Positions 8,528-16,655 of a DNA stretch of 64,000 nt are shown here, in pieces. Made by a program: the position numbers and the translations under genes. Below the pieces are notes generated by a model that saw nothing but the letters and a program-made list of their open reading frames with translations, had not been told where the DNA came from and did not search any database. Numbering within the stretch: position 1 is the stretch's first letter; every line of letters starts with the position of its first letter. The DNA lies in the NCBI RefSeq assembly GCF_045999315.1, contig NZ_CP174607.1, positions 186,001 to 250,000 of the forward strand, given 5' to 3'. Source of the stretch: Peredibacter sp045999315 (GTDB lineage Bacteria > Bdellovibrionota > Bacteriovoracia > Bacteriovoracales > Bacteriovoracaceae).

Positions 8528-8629
8528 AAGCTTCCTCCTAAATGCCTATAATTCTATGCTAGGTAAGTTCAAGATACAAAGTTGTTTTTCCTCACAAGTT
8601 CATGCAAACTAATCACAGGAGCTTGACCC

Positions 8630-9112
8630 ATGATGATAAACGTACGCCGCGCTCTTCATTCAGATGCCCAAAACATTATCGACTCTCATGTACGGTCCAT
8701 TCGAGAAATTTGCTTCAAAGATTATACCCCTGAACAAATTGAGGCCTGGGCCGGCCGAAAATTTAAACCTGAATTATGGTGGCAGACGATTGATCGAGAT
8801 TACGTCTGGGTAGTTGAAGTTAATTCTCAAGTCAGAGGATTTGCTCATCTCGCATTCATGGATAAAGATACCGCTGAAGTATTAGGACTTTACCTGGCCC
8901 CTGAGGCCAAAGGTCTAGGAGCGGGGAAAACACTATTTAATATTTTGAGGTCAGAGGCCAAATCACAAGGTGTTAAGAAGCTACAACTTCATGCTACGCT
9001 TACTGCTAAAACGTTCTATGAAACTTTTGGTTTTATACAAACGGCAGGACTCGACAGTGTAGAAATGCGTGGCGTGGACATTCCTTGTGTTCCCATGGAA
9101 GCCATTCTCTAA
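8630..9112 (+). CDS. GNAT family N-acetyltransferase
   Basis: The 160-residue protein shows the GNAT fold. NVRRALHSDAQNIIDSH is the first strand and helix, and LGLYLAPEAKGLGAGKTLFNILRSEAKSQGVKKLQLHAT carries the acetyl-CoA pyrophosphate loop (Q/RxxGxG/A type, here AKGLGAGK). FYETFGF completes the core. The acceptor substrate is unknown. Two adjacent ATG codons start the frame, with AGGAG just upstream. It is followed 17 bases later by a GFA gene and then a second GNAT, probably one transcript. Confidence 0.85.
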   Translation: MMINVRRALHSDAQNIIDSHVRSIREICFKDYTPEQIEAWAGRKFKPELWWQTIDRDYVWVVEVNSQVRGFAHLAFMDKDTAEVLGLYLAPEAKGLGAGKTLFNILRSEAKSQGVKKLQLHATLTAKTFYETFGFIQTAGLDSVEMRGVDIPCVPMEAIL

Positions 9113-9129
9113 ATAGAAAGAAGGTCATT

Positions 9130-9537
9130 ATGTATTCGGGGTCTTGTCTCTGTGGGAAGATAAAGTATGAAGTTGTTGGAGACTTTGAAAGTTTTTTTCT
9201 CTGTCACTGTAAATACTGTCAAAAAGATTCTGGCTCGGCCCATACGGCCAATCTTTTTTCAACAACCGCATCCTTAAAATGGATTTCAGGCAAAGACACA
9301 ATTAAGACTTTCAACCTTCCAGGCACCAGACATTCAAAAAGCTTTTGCCCAGAATGTAGTTCGGGCATCCCTGCTCTCCAAATGGAAGGCAAATTACTCG
9401 TAGTTCCTGCAGGAAGCCTAGATACTCAAATCGGAATGAAACCTAATGCTCATATTTTTTGTTCAAGCAGAGCAAGTTGGGATCATGACATGGAATCACT
9501 CGATCAGTTTGAAACATTTCCCCAAGGCCAATTATGA
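9130..9537 (+). CDS. GFA family zinc-binding protein (copy 3)
   Basis: A 135-residue GFA/CENP-V family protein: SGSCLCGKIKYEVVG at the start, CHCKYCQKDSGSAHT near 30-44, and FCPECSSGIPA in the middle. Its SGSAH pattern is that of a different GFA subgroup from copies 1 and 2. The ATG at 9130 has AGAAGG upstream. The frame is open earlier but overlaps the GNAT gene without conservation. It ends in an ATGA overlap with the following GNAT gene, so translation is probably coupled. Function is unknown. Confidence 0.83.
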   Translation: MYSGSCLCGKIKYEVVGDFESFFLCHCKYCQKDSGSAHTANLFSTTASLKWISGKDTIKTFNLPGTRHSKSFCPECSSGIPALQMEGKLLVVPAGSLDTQIGMKPNAHIFCSSRASWDHDMESLDQFETFPQGQL

Positions 9538-10058
9538 TTCTTAAAACAGATAGATTAATTCTTCGTAATTACGAACCGGCCGACTGGGAACGCGTGCATA
9601 TTTACGGCTCTAATCCTGATTTTTCTAAATATGAAGTATGGGGTCCGAATACTCTTGAAGATACTAAGAAGTTCATTGCTGACATGGTTGAACAGTCAAA
9701 GGCCAGTCCGCGCTATAAATTTGAGTTTGCCATTTGTTTAAAGGACAACGGATTGCTTATTGGTGGTTGTGGAATTCGTCGTGAAACTGAAATGAGTCAG
9801 GTGGCGAACCTTGGTTGGGCCATCAATCCTGATTTCCAAAATAAAGGTTATGCAACAGAAGCGGCCAAGGCATTAATAGATTTTGGCCTTGATCAACTAA
9901 ATCTCGCAGTCATGTATGCGACTTGCGATACCCGCAACATCGCCTCATTCAAAGTCATGGAAAAACTTGGAATGAAACGTGTTGGTATGATTAAGGGTCA
10001 TCTCGAGATTAAAGGCCATAAGCGAGATTCTTATCGCTATGAACTTCCTAAGTCATAA
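9534..10058 (+). CDS. RimJ/RimL-type GNAT acetyltransferase
   Basis: The 174-residue protein begins LKTDRLILRNYEPADWERVH, the signature of the RimJ/RimL/Acetyltransf_3 group. It carries the acetyl-CoA site NLGWAINPDFQNKGYATEAAKALIDFG, and ends with the ATCDTRNIASFKVMEKLGMKRVG segment. Members acetylate ribosomal protein N-termini or small amines; the target here cannot be told. It overlaps the preceding GFA gene by four bases (ATGA), and its last 11 bases overlap the convergent methyltransferase gene. Confidence 0.86.
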   Translation: MILKTDRLILRNYEPADWERVHIYGSNPDFSKYEVWGPNTLEDTKKFIADMVEQSKASPRYKFEFAICLKDNGLLIGGCGIRRETEMSQVANLGWAINPDFQNKGYATEAAKALIDFGLDQLNLAVMYATCDTRNIASFKVMEKLGMKRVGMIKGHLEIKGHKRDSYRYELPKS

Positions 10059-10896
10059 CCACTAAAAATTCTTCACCACTTGAAGGTTGAAGACCATCCG
10101 GCCGACCAGCAAAATATTTCTTAATGATATCTGTCCTTGAAACATGTTCCACATTCTGAAGGCCCGCTTCTTTCGCGAGCTCCAGTGCCTTGGAGGGTGA
10201 AAACAGACTTAAAAAAGGCGTACCGGCGGCAGCGGTTCGCTCGATGACCATTTCGTAAGGTCCACGATCTTCTGGTTCCACTAAATCAGGCGGTAACATA
10301 AATGTCATAGCAAAAGTCGAACCGGGAGCGAGTGTCCCGATCTTTCGTAGTGTATCCATGTTCGCCTCTCTCGTAAGGTACATAGACACCCCGGTTGAGA
10401 CAACATAGGCCGGTTTATCAGTTTGAAACCCACTCTCTTTTAATTTTTCAAGCCAAGATTCGCCGGATTCAAAATCAACTGAAACAAGTTTTAAATAACC
10501 TGGAACACCATAGCCAAGGTCTATTAAACGTTGTTTTTTCCAGGCCTGAGTTTGAGGTTCATCAATTTCAAAAATCTTAATCTTTGAAGCGATATCAGGT
10601 CTCCGTTGAGTAAACGTATCGAGACCAGCTCCAAGGATCACGTACTGACTTACTCCTTGATTTATTTTTTCTAATAGTAAATCTTCAATGAAACGAGCAC
10701 GCCCTACAATAGAAGCTCGATACCCCCGAGTCCCCTGAGGATGCATATCTCCCCGCTGCTTCCAGCTTTCATCTGGGGCCACTAGTTTTAAACCAATTTC
10801 ATCTTCAAATATAGGAGATGCATCAACCTGAGCATGCATGGCACGCCAAAGAGCGACTCTCACTGCTGTATGATCCGGAATCGTGATTTGCTTCAT
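10048..10896 (-). CDS. Class I SAM-dependent methyltransferase, LCM/Ppm1 family
   Basis: A 282-residue protein of the leucine carboxyl methyltransferase-like family (PF04072). It shows RARFIEDLL then YVILGAGLDTFTQRRPD, the SAM-binding glycine loop, and IFEIDEPQTQAWKKQRL, whose acidic residue binds ribose. VVSTGVSMYLTREANMDTLRKI follows in the second half. Bacterial members often methylate small molecules or natural-product intermediates, and the substrate is not known. The ATG at 10894-10896 is favoured because AGGTGAGG lies six bases upstream; an ATG four codons earlier lacks this. The gene converges on and slightly overlaps the GNAT gene. Confidence 0.85.
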   Translation of the reverse strand: MKQITIPDHTAVRVALWRAMHAQVDASPIFEDEIGLKLVAPDESWKQRGDMHPQGTRGYRASIVGRARFIEDLLLEKINQGVSQYVILGAGLDTFTQRRPDIASKIKIFEIDEPQTQAWKKQRLIDLGYGVPGYLKLVSVDFESGESWLEKLKESGFQTDKPAYVVSTGVSMYLTREANMDTLRKIGTLAPGSTFAMTFMLPPDLVEPEDRGPYEMVIERTAAAGTPFLSLFSPSKALELAKEAGLQNVEHVSRTDIIKKYFAGRPDGLQPSSGEEFLVVMT

Positions 10897-11053
10897 TATA
10901 AACCTCACCTTTATGCTATACTCACATCCATAGAAATGCCAAAGTCTTCGAAAAATTCGAAAACAAACTGACTAACTCAATTTCCGCATTAAGAGCGTCT
11001 TTACATGAAGCTCTGCTCACTTTCATTCTTTCCTCACAATCAAGGAGGAACCT

Positions 11054-11377
11054 ATGCATACAATATTGAGAGTAACAATGAATGATGTGAGCATGGCAAA
11101 CAGTGCAATCGAATCCGGTCGTCTTGGTCAAATCATTCAAAAAGTTTCTGACCTTATCAAGCCTGAAAGCTCTTTCTTCTATTCTGAACAGGGCCATAGA
11201 GCAGGAATTTTTGTTTTTAATATGACAGACTCTTCAATGATTCCCTTAATCGCGGAACCATTTTTCACAGAACTTAATGCCAAGGTTGAATTCATGCCCG
11301 CTATGGATGCCAAAGAATTGGCCAAGGGACTCGATTCTTGGAGCAAACAGGCCCCGATTCATCAATCATTAAGCTAA
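11054..11377 (+). CDS. Small conserved hypothetical protein (DUF3303-like alpha/beta)
   Basis: A 107-residue soluble protein preceded by a very strong AAGGAGGAA ribosome site. It resembles a group of roughly 100-residue bacterial proteins, sometimes misannotated as pantothenate synthetase, in which a conserved core reads KPESSFFYSEQGHRAGIFVFNMTDSSMIPLIAEPFF. These probably form ferredoxin-like dimers. No catalytic residues are evident and no function can be given. A competing minus-strand frame at 10922-11197 has no family features and was rejected. The gene is followed by a long hairpin at the start of the deacetylase gene. Confidence 0.75.
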   Translation: MHTILRVTMNDVSMANSAIESGRLGQIIQKVSDLIKPESSFFYSEQGHRAGIFVFNMTDSSMIPLIAEPFFTELNAKVEFMPAMDAKELAKGLDSWSKQAPIHQSLS

Positions 11378-11391
11378 GACACGATTTTTGC

Positions 11392-11425
11392 CATCCTGAA
11401 GGTTTAGTCATAAACTTTCAGGATG
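11392..11425 (+). promoter_or_regulatory. Hairpin containing the deacetylase start codon
   Basis: A 15-bp stem (11392-11406 with 11411-11425, one G-U pair) closes a GTCA loop. The final three bases of the right arm are the ATG of the polysaccharide deacetylase gene. No good Shine-Dalgarno is present outside the stem. No T-run follows, so it does not look like a simple terminator of the preceding gene. Confidence 0.6.
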
Positions 11426-12328
11426 AAATACATCCTTTGCTCCATTCTCTTGATTCTATTTGTCCCACTGGCCACTGCCGCAGAAGTTAGCTTTACAATT
11501 GATGATCCCGGTGTTCAGTCCTCAATGGGTATGACCCATCTTCAAGTGGGAGAACGCATTCTTAAAACACTAAAAGATCATCAGCTGAAAACGATTCTTT
11601 TCGTTTGCGGAATGAGAATTGATAGTGATGAAGGGAAAAAGCTTCTTAATTTATGGGACAATGAGAATCATGTTCTCGCCAACCATACCTATTCCCATAA
11701 AAACTATAATAACCAGCTAACAACTTTTCCCTTCTTTAAAGATGATGTTTCAAAGAACGAAAAAATTATTAAAGACTATAAAGGCTTTAAAAAATTCTTT
11801 CGTTATCCCATGCTTAAAGAGGGAGATACGATAGAAAAACGTGATGAATTTCGCTCTTTTTTAAAAAACAATGGTTATGCAGTTGGACATGTAACCATTG
11901 ATGCCTCCGATTGGTACATCAGCCTCCGCTTAGTTGAAAAATTAAACAAAAAAGCGGCAGTAGATTTAAAGACCTATAAAAAATATTATTTAGACCACAT
12001 TTGGGATCGAGCTCAATACTACAATAAACTTTCGAAAGAGCTCCTTGGGAGAGAAATTAAGCACAATATTCTCATTCACCATAACCCTCTTAATGCTTAT
12101 TTCTTAGGTGACCTCATTACGATGTTTAAAGAGAAGGGCTGGAAGGTCATTGATGCTCAGGAGGCCTTCAAAGATCCTGCTTATGCACTCTCACCTAAAA
12201 ATATTCCAGCGGGAGAATCGCTTCTGTGGGCATTGGCAAAAGAAAGCGGAAAATACGAAAAAACTCTTCGTTACCCAGCTGAAGACGGCGAATACCAAAG
12301 AGAGGAAATGGACAAGCTCGGTCTATAA
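11423..12328 (+). CDS. Secreted polysaccharide deacetylase (NodB fold)
   Basis: The 301-residue protein has a signal peptide (TAA near 18-20), so it acts in the periplasm or outside. NodB motifs are visible: FTIDDPG with Asp27 and Asp28 (motif 1, normally TFDDG) and NHTYSH with His88 and His92 (motif 2 metal ligands). A VTIDASDWY segment comes later. Such metal-dependent enzymes remove acetyl groups from chitin, peptidoglycan or poly-GlcNAc. In predatory relatives, deacetylases mark prey peptidoglycan, but that role is only a possibility here. The start codon lies inside a 15-bp hairpin, which is unusual. Confidence 0.85.
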   Translation: MKYILCSILLILFVPLATAAEVSFTIDDPGVQSSMGMTHLQVGERILKTLKDHQLKTILFVCGMRIDSDEGKKLLNLWDNENHVLANHTYSHKNYNNQLTTFPFFKDDVSKNEKIIKDYKGFKKFFRYPMLKEGDTIEKRDEFRSFLKNNGYAVGHVTIDASDWYISLRLVEKLNKKAAVDLKTYKKYYLDHIWDRAQYYNKLSKELLGREIKHNILIHHNPLNAYFLGDLITMFKEKGWKVIDAQEAFKDPAYALSPKNIPAGESLLWALAKESGKYEKTLRYPAEDGEYQREEMDKLGL

Positions 12329-12402
12329 AATTCGTTACGACACATTGAGAATTTATTCTTTGACGCTTTCTTATTAGAATGCAGCAATAAAATGAGGTCT
12401 CA

Positions 12403-13506
12403 ATGTCAGAAGCACAGTTTCAGCTAAAGTCTATTTTCCAAACTAAACATCTTATCCCTTTGCTGGCACTGCTTATCCTGATCTTCCTTAAAAGTTCATC
12501 CGAAATGAATCTCATCTATTCACTGGTGGCCCTGGCACTTCTTGGTATTTCCGTCATGACCTCAGTTCACCATGCCGAGGTCATAGCCCATAAAATTGGG
12601 GAAGGTTTGGGAACACTGGTTCTCGCCCTTTCTGTAACCATCATTGAAGTTGGTCTTATTCTCTCACTCATGAGCCTAAAAGGACCTGATGCAAGTGTTC
12701 TCGCCAGAGACACTGTATTTGCCGCCGTTATGATTGTTACTAACGGCATTGTGGCCCTCTGTCTCATTTTAGGTGGAATTAAATTTCGTGAGCAAGAGTT
12801 CCAGGTTCAAGGGTCGAGAAGTCTTTTGGTGGTATTGATCGCACTCTCATTTTTGATCTTTGTCCTTCCAATTTACTCCTCGGCCGAAACAAGTTCCTTT
12901 TCTCCCCTACAAGGCATCATCATTAGTGCTATTTCACTTATTCTTTATGCCTTATTTATTATTTTCCAAACCAAGACGCATAAAGGTTACTTTGAACCAA
13001 CAACTGCCAATATCAATGTGGTAGATGAACAGGCCCATGATGAAATCACTAAGGCCGAAGCATGGCTAAGCTTTGCGTCTCTTTGTATTAGTCTTATCGC
13101 GGTGATTGGTCTCGCCAAACTTATGTCGCCTACAATTGAAAACTTTGTGGTGATGTTAGGGGCCCCAAAATCATCGGTAGGTCTCATTATCGCGACCATC
13201 GTTCTTTTGCCTGAGGCCTGGGCAGCTGTAAGTGCCGCCCGAGCGAACCGACTTCAAACAAGTCTTAATCTCGCCCTTGGATCAGGGATCGCAAGTATTG
13301 CGCTTACAATCCCCGTAGTTATTGGCTACTCGATTATTACTAATACAGAACTTATTTTAGGAGTCACACCTAAGAACTTGGTCTTCATGGCCATGACTTT
13401 TTCAGTGGGAATCATTACTCTCGGTACAGGTAAGTCTACCCTACTTCAGGGTGCCGTCCATGGCGGAATTCTGACTGCTTATTTTTTGATGTCTTTCGTT
13501 CCTTAA
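12403..13506 (+). CDS. chaA: Calcium/sodium-proton antiporter ChaA
   Basis: A 367-residue integral inner-membrane protein with about ten hydrophobic segments, matching ChaA of the CaCA superfamily. The N-terminal alpha repeat contains VHHAEVIAHKIGEGLGTLVLALSVTIIEVGLI and LARDTVFAAVMIVTNGIVALCLILGG. The second repeat contains IIATIVLLPEAWAAVSAARANRLQTSLNLALGSGIASIALTIP. The paired acidic residues needed for cation exchange are present in both. It exports Ca2+ or Na+ and K+ in exchange for protons, especially at alkaline pH. GAGG precedes the ATG. The 3' end overlaps the convergent tpm gene by four bases. Confidence 0.92.
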   Translation: MSEAQFQLKSIFQTKHLIPLLALLILIFLKSSSEMNLIYSLVALALLGISVMTSVHHAEVIAHKIGEGLGTLVLALSVTIIEVGLILSLMSLKGPDASVLARDTVFAAVMIVTNGIVALCLILGGIKFREQEFQVQGSRSLLVVLIALSFLIFVLPIYSSAETSSFSPLQGIIISAISLILYALFIIFQTKTHKGYFEPTTANINVVDEQAHDEITKAEAWLSFASLCISLIAVIGLAKLMSPTIENFVVMLGAPKSSVGLIIATIVLLPEAWAAVSAARANRLQTSLNLALGSGIASIALTIPVVIGYSIITNTELILGVTPKNLVFMAMTFSVGIITLGTGKSTLLQGAVHGGILTAYFLMSFVP

Positions 13507-14150
13507 CGAATTTTCTCGAGGACATAAACATTCTCTTTAAGGAAATCTAACGTCGAGAACTTTGGTCCTTCACGATCTGGAGTCGCTGTCTCTAATAGCT
13601 TGATCGAAAACTGATCTTCATACAGAGAGCGGATTTCATTCAAATCAATACTGAATGGAGGCCCACTCATTCTTGATTGATCATACTCATAAACCACAAG
13701 GAGACACTTCCCGCCTTTTTTAAGGGAGCGTTTGATCACATTCGCATAGTCTCTTCTCATGGACTCCGGGAGGGCCACAAGAGCAGCACGATCATAAATA
13801 AAGTCGTAGGTCTTGCCTTCACTAAGTTTAAAAAAATCACCTGCACTTAGAAGAATGTTCTCGTGCGTATAATTGGTGAAATGTTGATCCTGATCTTTAT
13901 TGAATGAAAGATTATTATCAGAAAAGAACTCCTGAACGGCCTTCTCATACAACTCAACGCCATGAACTTTAAGACCTTGGCCCCCCAGCCAGAGAAGATC
14001 TTTTGTTTTGCCACAAAGAGGAACAAGAATGCTTTGGCCCTTTTGAGGATTAAACGCAGAAAAGTTATTTAAAAGTCTTTCGTTGAAGGCCCCTCTGTGA
14101 AATCCTGTTCTTCCTTCGTCCCAAGCGGAAATCCAATACTTTGCTTCCAT
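13503..14150 (-). CDS. tpm: Thiopurine S-methyltransferase
   Basis: A 215-residue SAM-dependent methyltransferase of the TPMT family. YWISAWDEGRTGFHRGAFN is at the N-terminus, SILVPLCGKTKDLLWLGGQGLKVHGVELYEKAV forms the SAM site, and FIYDRAALVALPESMRRDYA with GPPFSID near the end are diagnostic. Bacterial Tpm methylates thiopurines and also selenium and tellurium oxyanions, which detoxifies metalloids. A GGGATTCTT ribosome region precedes the ATG. It lies downstream of the OsmC-YcaO gene on the same strand, separated by a region packed with inverted repeats. Confidence 0.9.
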   Translation of the reverse strand: MEAKYWISAWDEGRTGFHRGAFNERLLNNFSAFNPQKGQSILVPLCGKTKDLLWLGGQGLKVHGVELYEKAVQEFFSDNNLSFNKDQDQHFTNYTHENILLSAGDFFKLSEGKTYDFIYDRAALVALPESMRRDYANVIKRSLKKGGKCLLVVYEYDQSRMSGPPFSIDLNEIRSLYEDQFSIKLLETATPDREGPKFSTLDFLKENVYVLEKIR

Positions 14151-14225
14151 AAGAATCCCTTTTTATAAGTCTCTTAAGTATAGCTAGTTGGTCGGAGGAT
14201 GATAATTGCTTATTTGGAATTAATA

Positions 14226-14294
14226 TTGATACTCCACGAGTATCAAATCCTTATAGGATTGCATTAACTCACTCTAGATCATCTAGAGTGAGTT
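14226..14294. repeat. Three consecutive inverted repeats between ycaO and tpm
   Basis: Three hairpins lie back to back. They are 14226-14246 (9-bp TTGATACTC arms, 3-base loop), 14246-14260 (5-bp AATCC arms), and 14266-14294 (14-bp perfect AACTCACTCTAGAT arms around one base). The last includes the stop codon of the OsmC-YcaO gene. None is followed by a clean T-run on either strand, so the region may combine weak termination, RNA processing and an operator upstream of tpm. Confidence 0.6.
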
Positions 14295-16475
14295 CGCGTA
14301 AAAGCTTCTTTTTGCTTTCTGCAGCTTTTGATAACTTTCTACAAACTTGATGTGCTTTTCTATGCCCTCAAGCTCTAAGTTTGTCGCTTGAAGACCATAA
14401 AACTTAATTTCCCCTGACACACTCTTTGTCACAGCATCCATGACCTTCTCGCCATACATTCGAGTAAGATTTGGAAGATAGTCATTAAGCTCAAGTTCAT
14501 CATTGATCGTGATATCAAGCACAACATTCAGGGCCTGATAAAACTTCTTTCTTTCAGGAAGACTGTTGCTGAAAGTCGTCAAATTCTCAACCAGTTCCTT
14601 GGCCTCTCCATACTTTTTAAGACTCAAATAACTAAGTGCCTTTAACTCACCGATTGTCAGTTGTCCCCAAATTGAATTTTCATCAAAGGCCACACCGATG
14701 AGTTCAGCAATCGTTGTATAGTTATCAATCTCGCTTTCTTCTAATCTCTTTATAAGATTCTTAAGGGACTTATTATCCAGTGAGTGAAGATTTAAAATGT
14801 CTTCGCGGAAATCCAGGGCCTTATTATGATTGTCCCAAATAAGTTCTTCTGGCGAATAGATCTCAGAGTACCCAGGAACAAGAATCCGAGTGGCCTTGGC
14901 ACCCAGCTCTTCATAATCCGCAATATAAACTTCTTTTTCCATCTCTTTTAAAATATTCATGAGATGGTTAAACTCTTGCTCTGTCGAGCCAGAGAAGTTC
15001 CAATCAGCGAATTCATAGTCCGCCTTCTCGCTGAAAAACTTCCAAGAGATAACACCTGTTGAATCAATGAAGTGGTCAACAATGTTATTATGCTCTCTTA
15101 CTGCGAACTCATTAAATGTTGGAGGGATAAGATCATTCATGCCCTCAAAGCTTCGACCTTGAAGGAGTTCAGTAAGGGTCCTTTCAAGTGCGACTTCAAA
15201 ATTCGGATGAGCTCCGAATGAAGCAAAAACTCCCCCATTTCTTGGGTTCATCAGAGTCACGTTCATCACTGGAAAACGTCCACCAAGAGAAGCGTCTTTC
15301 ACCAGGACTGGAAAGCCCTGCTCTTCGAGCTTTTGAATGCCTTCTAAAATTTTTGGATAACGGGCCAACACTTCTTTCGGAACATCCGGAAGACAGATCT
15401 CATTTGAGATGATCTCATTTTTCACGGCACGCTCAAAAATTTCCGACAGGGCCTGCACACGGGCCTCATAAACAGTGTTCCCGGCGCTCATCCCATTACT
15501 TACATAAAGGTTTGCGATTAAGTTAACTGGGACATAAACAGTCTTCTTATCGGACTGACGAATGAATGGAATAGCACACACTCCACGATCTTTATTCCCG
15601 GAATTTGTGTCATAGAGATGAGAAAGTTTTAGCTCCCCATCGTTGCTATAAGTACGTAGGAAGTTCTCATCCATTAGGTCTTTGGGAATCGAATCCTTCG
15701 GTCCGGCCTTAAACCATTTCTCATTTGGATAATGAACGAAATCGCCGTCCGCAATTTCCTTACCTAAGAAATAATCACTATAAAAATAGTTTGTACTGAT
15801 TCTTTCAAGATACTCACCCAATGCCGAACAAAGGGCCGCATTTTTTGTGGCACCCTTACCATTGGTAAAACACATTGGAGAATCAGCATCACGGATATGA
15901 ACTGACCACACGTGAGGAACAGGATTTCTCCAAGAAGCAATTTCAATCTTGATGCCAAGACTCTCAAGAAGTCCTGTGAGTTTTATAATTGTATCTTCGA
16001 GAGAAGAGTCCTTCCCAATGATCATGGTCTTCGTTTCAGTTGTTCCAACGTGTTCAAGAATAAGATTTGAATCTTTTCCTAAAACATCTCTCGGATTGAT
16101 CTTAAAGCCTGGATTGTTTTGAATCACACGCTTCACTGTACAGCGATCCATGGCCTTTAAAATGCCTTCACGATCGTGCTCAGAGATACTGGCCGGCAGC
16201 TCAATCTCGATATTAAAAATTTGATTATAGCGATTTTCAGGATCAACAATATTGTTCTGTGTAACTTTAATGTCATCTGTTGGGATGTCACGAGCGACAC
16301 AATACACTTTTACAAAATAAGCTGCGCAAAGTGCTGATGAGGCCAAGAAATAGTCGAAGGGACTAGGGGCCGTGCCATCACCTTTGTAGCGAATAGGTTG
16401 ATCTGAGATGACTTTAAAATCATCAAAACTGGCCTCAAGTCTGAGGTTTTCTAAGAATCTTACGTTTACTTGCAT
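14283..16475 (-). CDS. ycaO: OsmC-YcaO fusion protein, S12 methylthiotransferase accessory factor type
   Basis: The 730-residue protein fuses an OsmC-like peroxiredoxin-type domain (about 1-140, with GTAPSPFDYFLASSALCAAYFV) to a YcaO domain (about 180-550). The YcaO part matches the E. coli YcaO subgroup: GKGATKNAALCSALGEYLERISTNYFYSD, EARVQALSEIFERAVKNEI and YIADYEELGAKATRILVPGYSEIY, followed by a helical C-terminal region. YcaO proteins use ATP to activate amide backbones, and this subgroup assists RimO in beta-methylthiolation of ribosomal protein S12. The OsmC Cys49 remains, but the second OsmC Cys is less certain. No rimO is nearby. The weak ribosome site suggests low expression. Confidence 0.88.
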   Translation of the reverse strand: MQVNVRFLENLRLEASFDDFKVISDQPIRYKGDGTAPSPFDYFLASSALCAAYFVKVYCVARDIPTDDIKVTQNNIVDPENRYNQIFNIEIELPASISEHDREGILKAMDRCTVKRVIQNNPGFKINPRDVLGKDSNLILEHVGTTETKTMIIGKDSSLEDTIIKLTGLLESLGIKIEIASWRNPVPHVWSVHIRDADSPMCFTNGKGATKNAALCSALGEYLERISTNYFYSDYFLGKEIADGDFVHYPNEKWFKAGPKDSIPKDLMDENFLRTYSNDGELKLSHLYDTNSGNKDRGVCAIPFIRQSDKKTVYVPVNLIANLYVSNGMSAGNTVYEARVQALSEIFERAVKNEIISNEICLPDVPKEVLARYPKILEGIQKLEEQGFPVLVKDASLGGRFPVMNVTLMNPRNGGVFASFGAHPNFEVALERTLTELLQGRSFEGMNDLIPPTFNEFAVREHNNIVDHFIDSTGVISWKFFSEKADYEFADWNFSGSTEQEFNHLMNILKEMEKEVYIADYEELGAKATRILVPGYSEIYSPEELIWDNHNKALDFREDILNLHSLDNKSLKNLIKRLEESEIDNYTTIAELIGVAFDENSIWGQLTIGELKALSYLSLKKYGEAKELVENLTTFSNSLPERKKFYQALNVVLDITINDELELNDYLPNLTRMYGEKVMDAVTKSVSGEIKFYGLQATNLELEGIEKHIKFVESYQKLQKAKRSFYANSL

Positions 16476-16617
16476 AGGCCCACAAATACCATTTTCGGTA
16501 TGGTGTTAACAGTAAAAGGCCTTTCAATCTGGTAATTTTTACGCGCTAAGTGGCTTATTTCCTTCCCGGAGTTCAGGTAGACCTCGTTTTACAGATTTAA
16601 TTGGTATTCCGATTGCA

Positions 16618-16655
16618 AGATTTCCTCCGTTTTAAATTCAATTCGGAGGAAATCT
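16618..16655 (+). promoter_or_regulatory. Hairpin sequestering the ribosome site of the TTHB210-like gene
   Basis: A perfect 12-bp stem (AGATTTCCTCCG at 16618-16629, CGGAGGAAATCT at 16644-16655) surrounds a 14-base AT-rich loop and ends directly before the ATG at 16656. The strong GGAGGA Shine-Dalgarno is entirely in the right arm, paired with TCCTCC. The neighbouring upstream gene is divergent, so this cannot be its terminator. It looks like a cis-acting translational switch. Confidence 0.7.

Noticed and set aside
5556..10896. Integron cassette array
   Set aside because: Gene families fit, but orientations are mixed, several genes have their own leaders, and no repeated attC-like sites or integrase were seen.
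10922..11197. 91-codon minus-strand frame
   Set aside because: It is opposite the start of a gene with a strong ribosome site and a family-like protein; the minus frame has no features.
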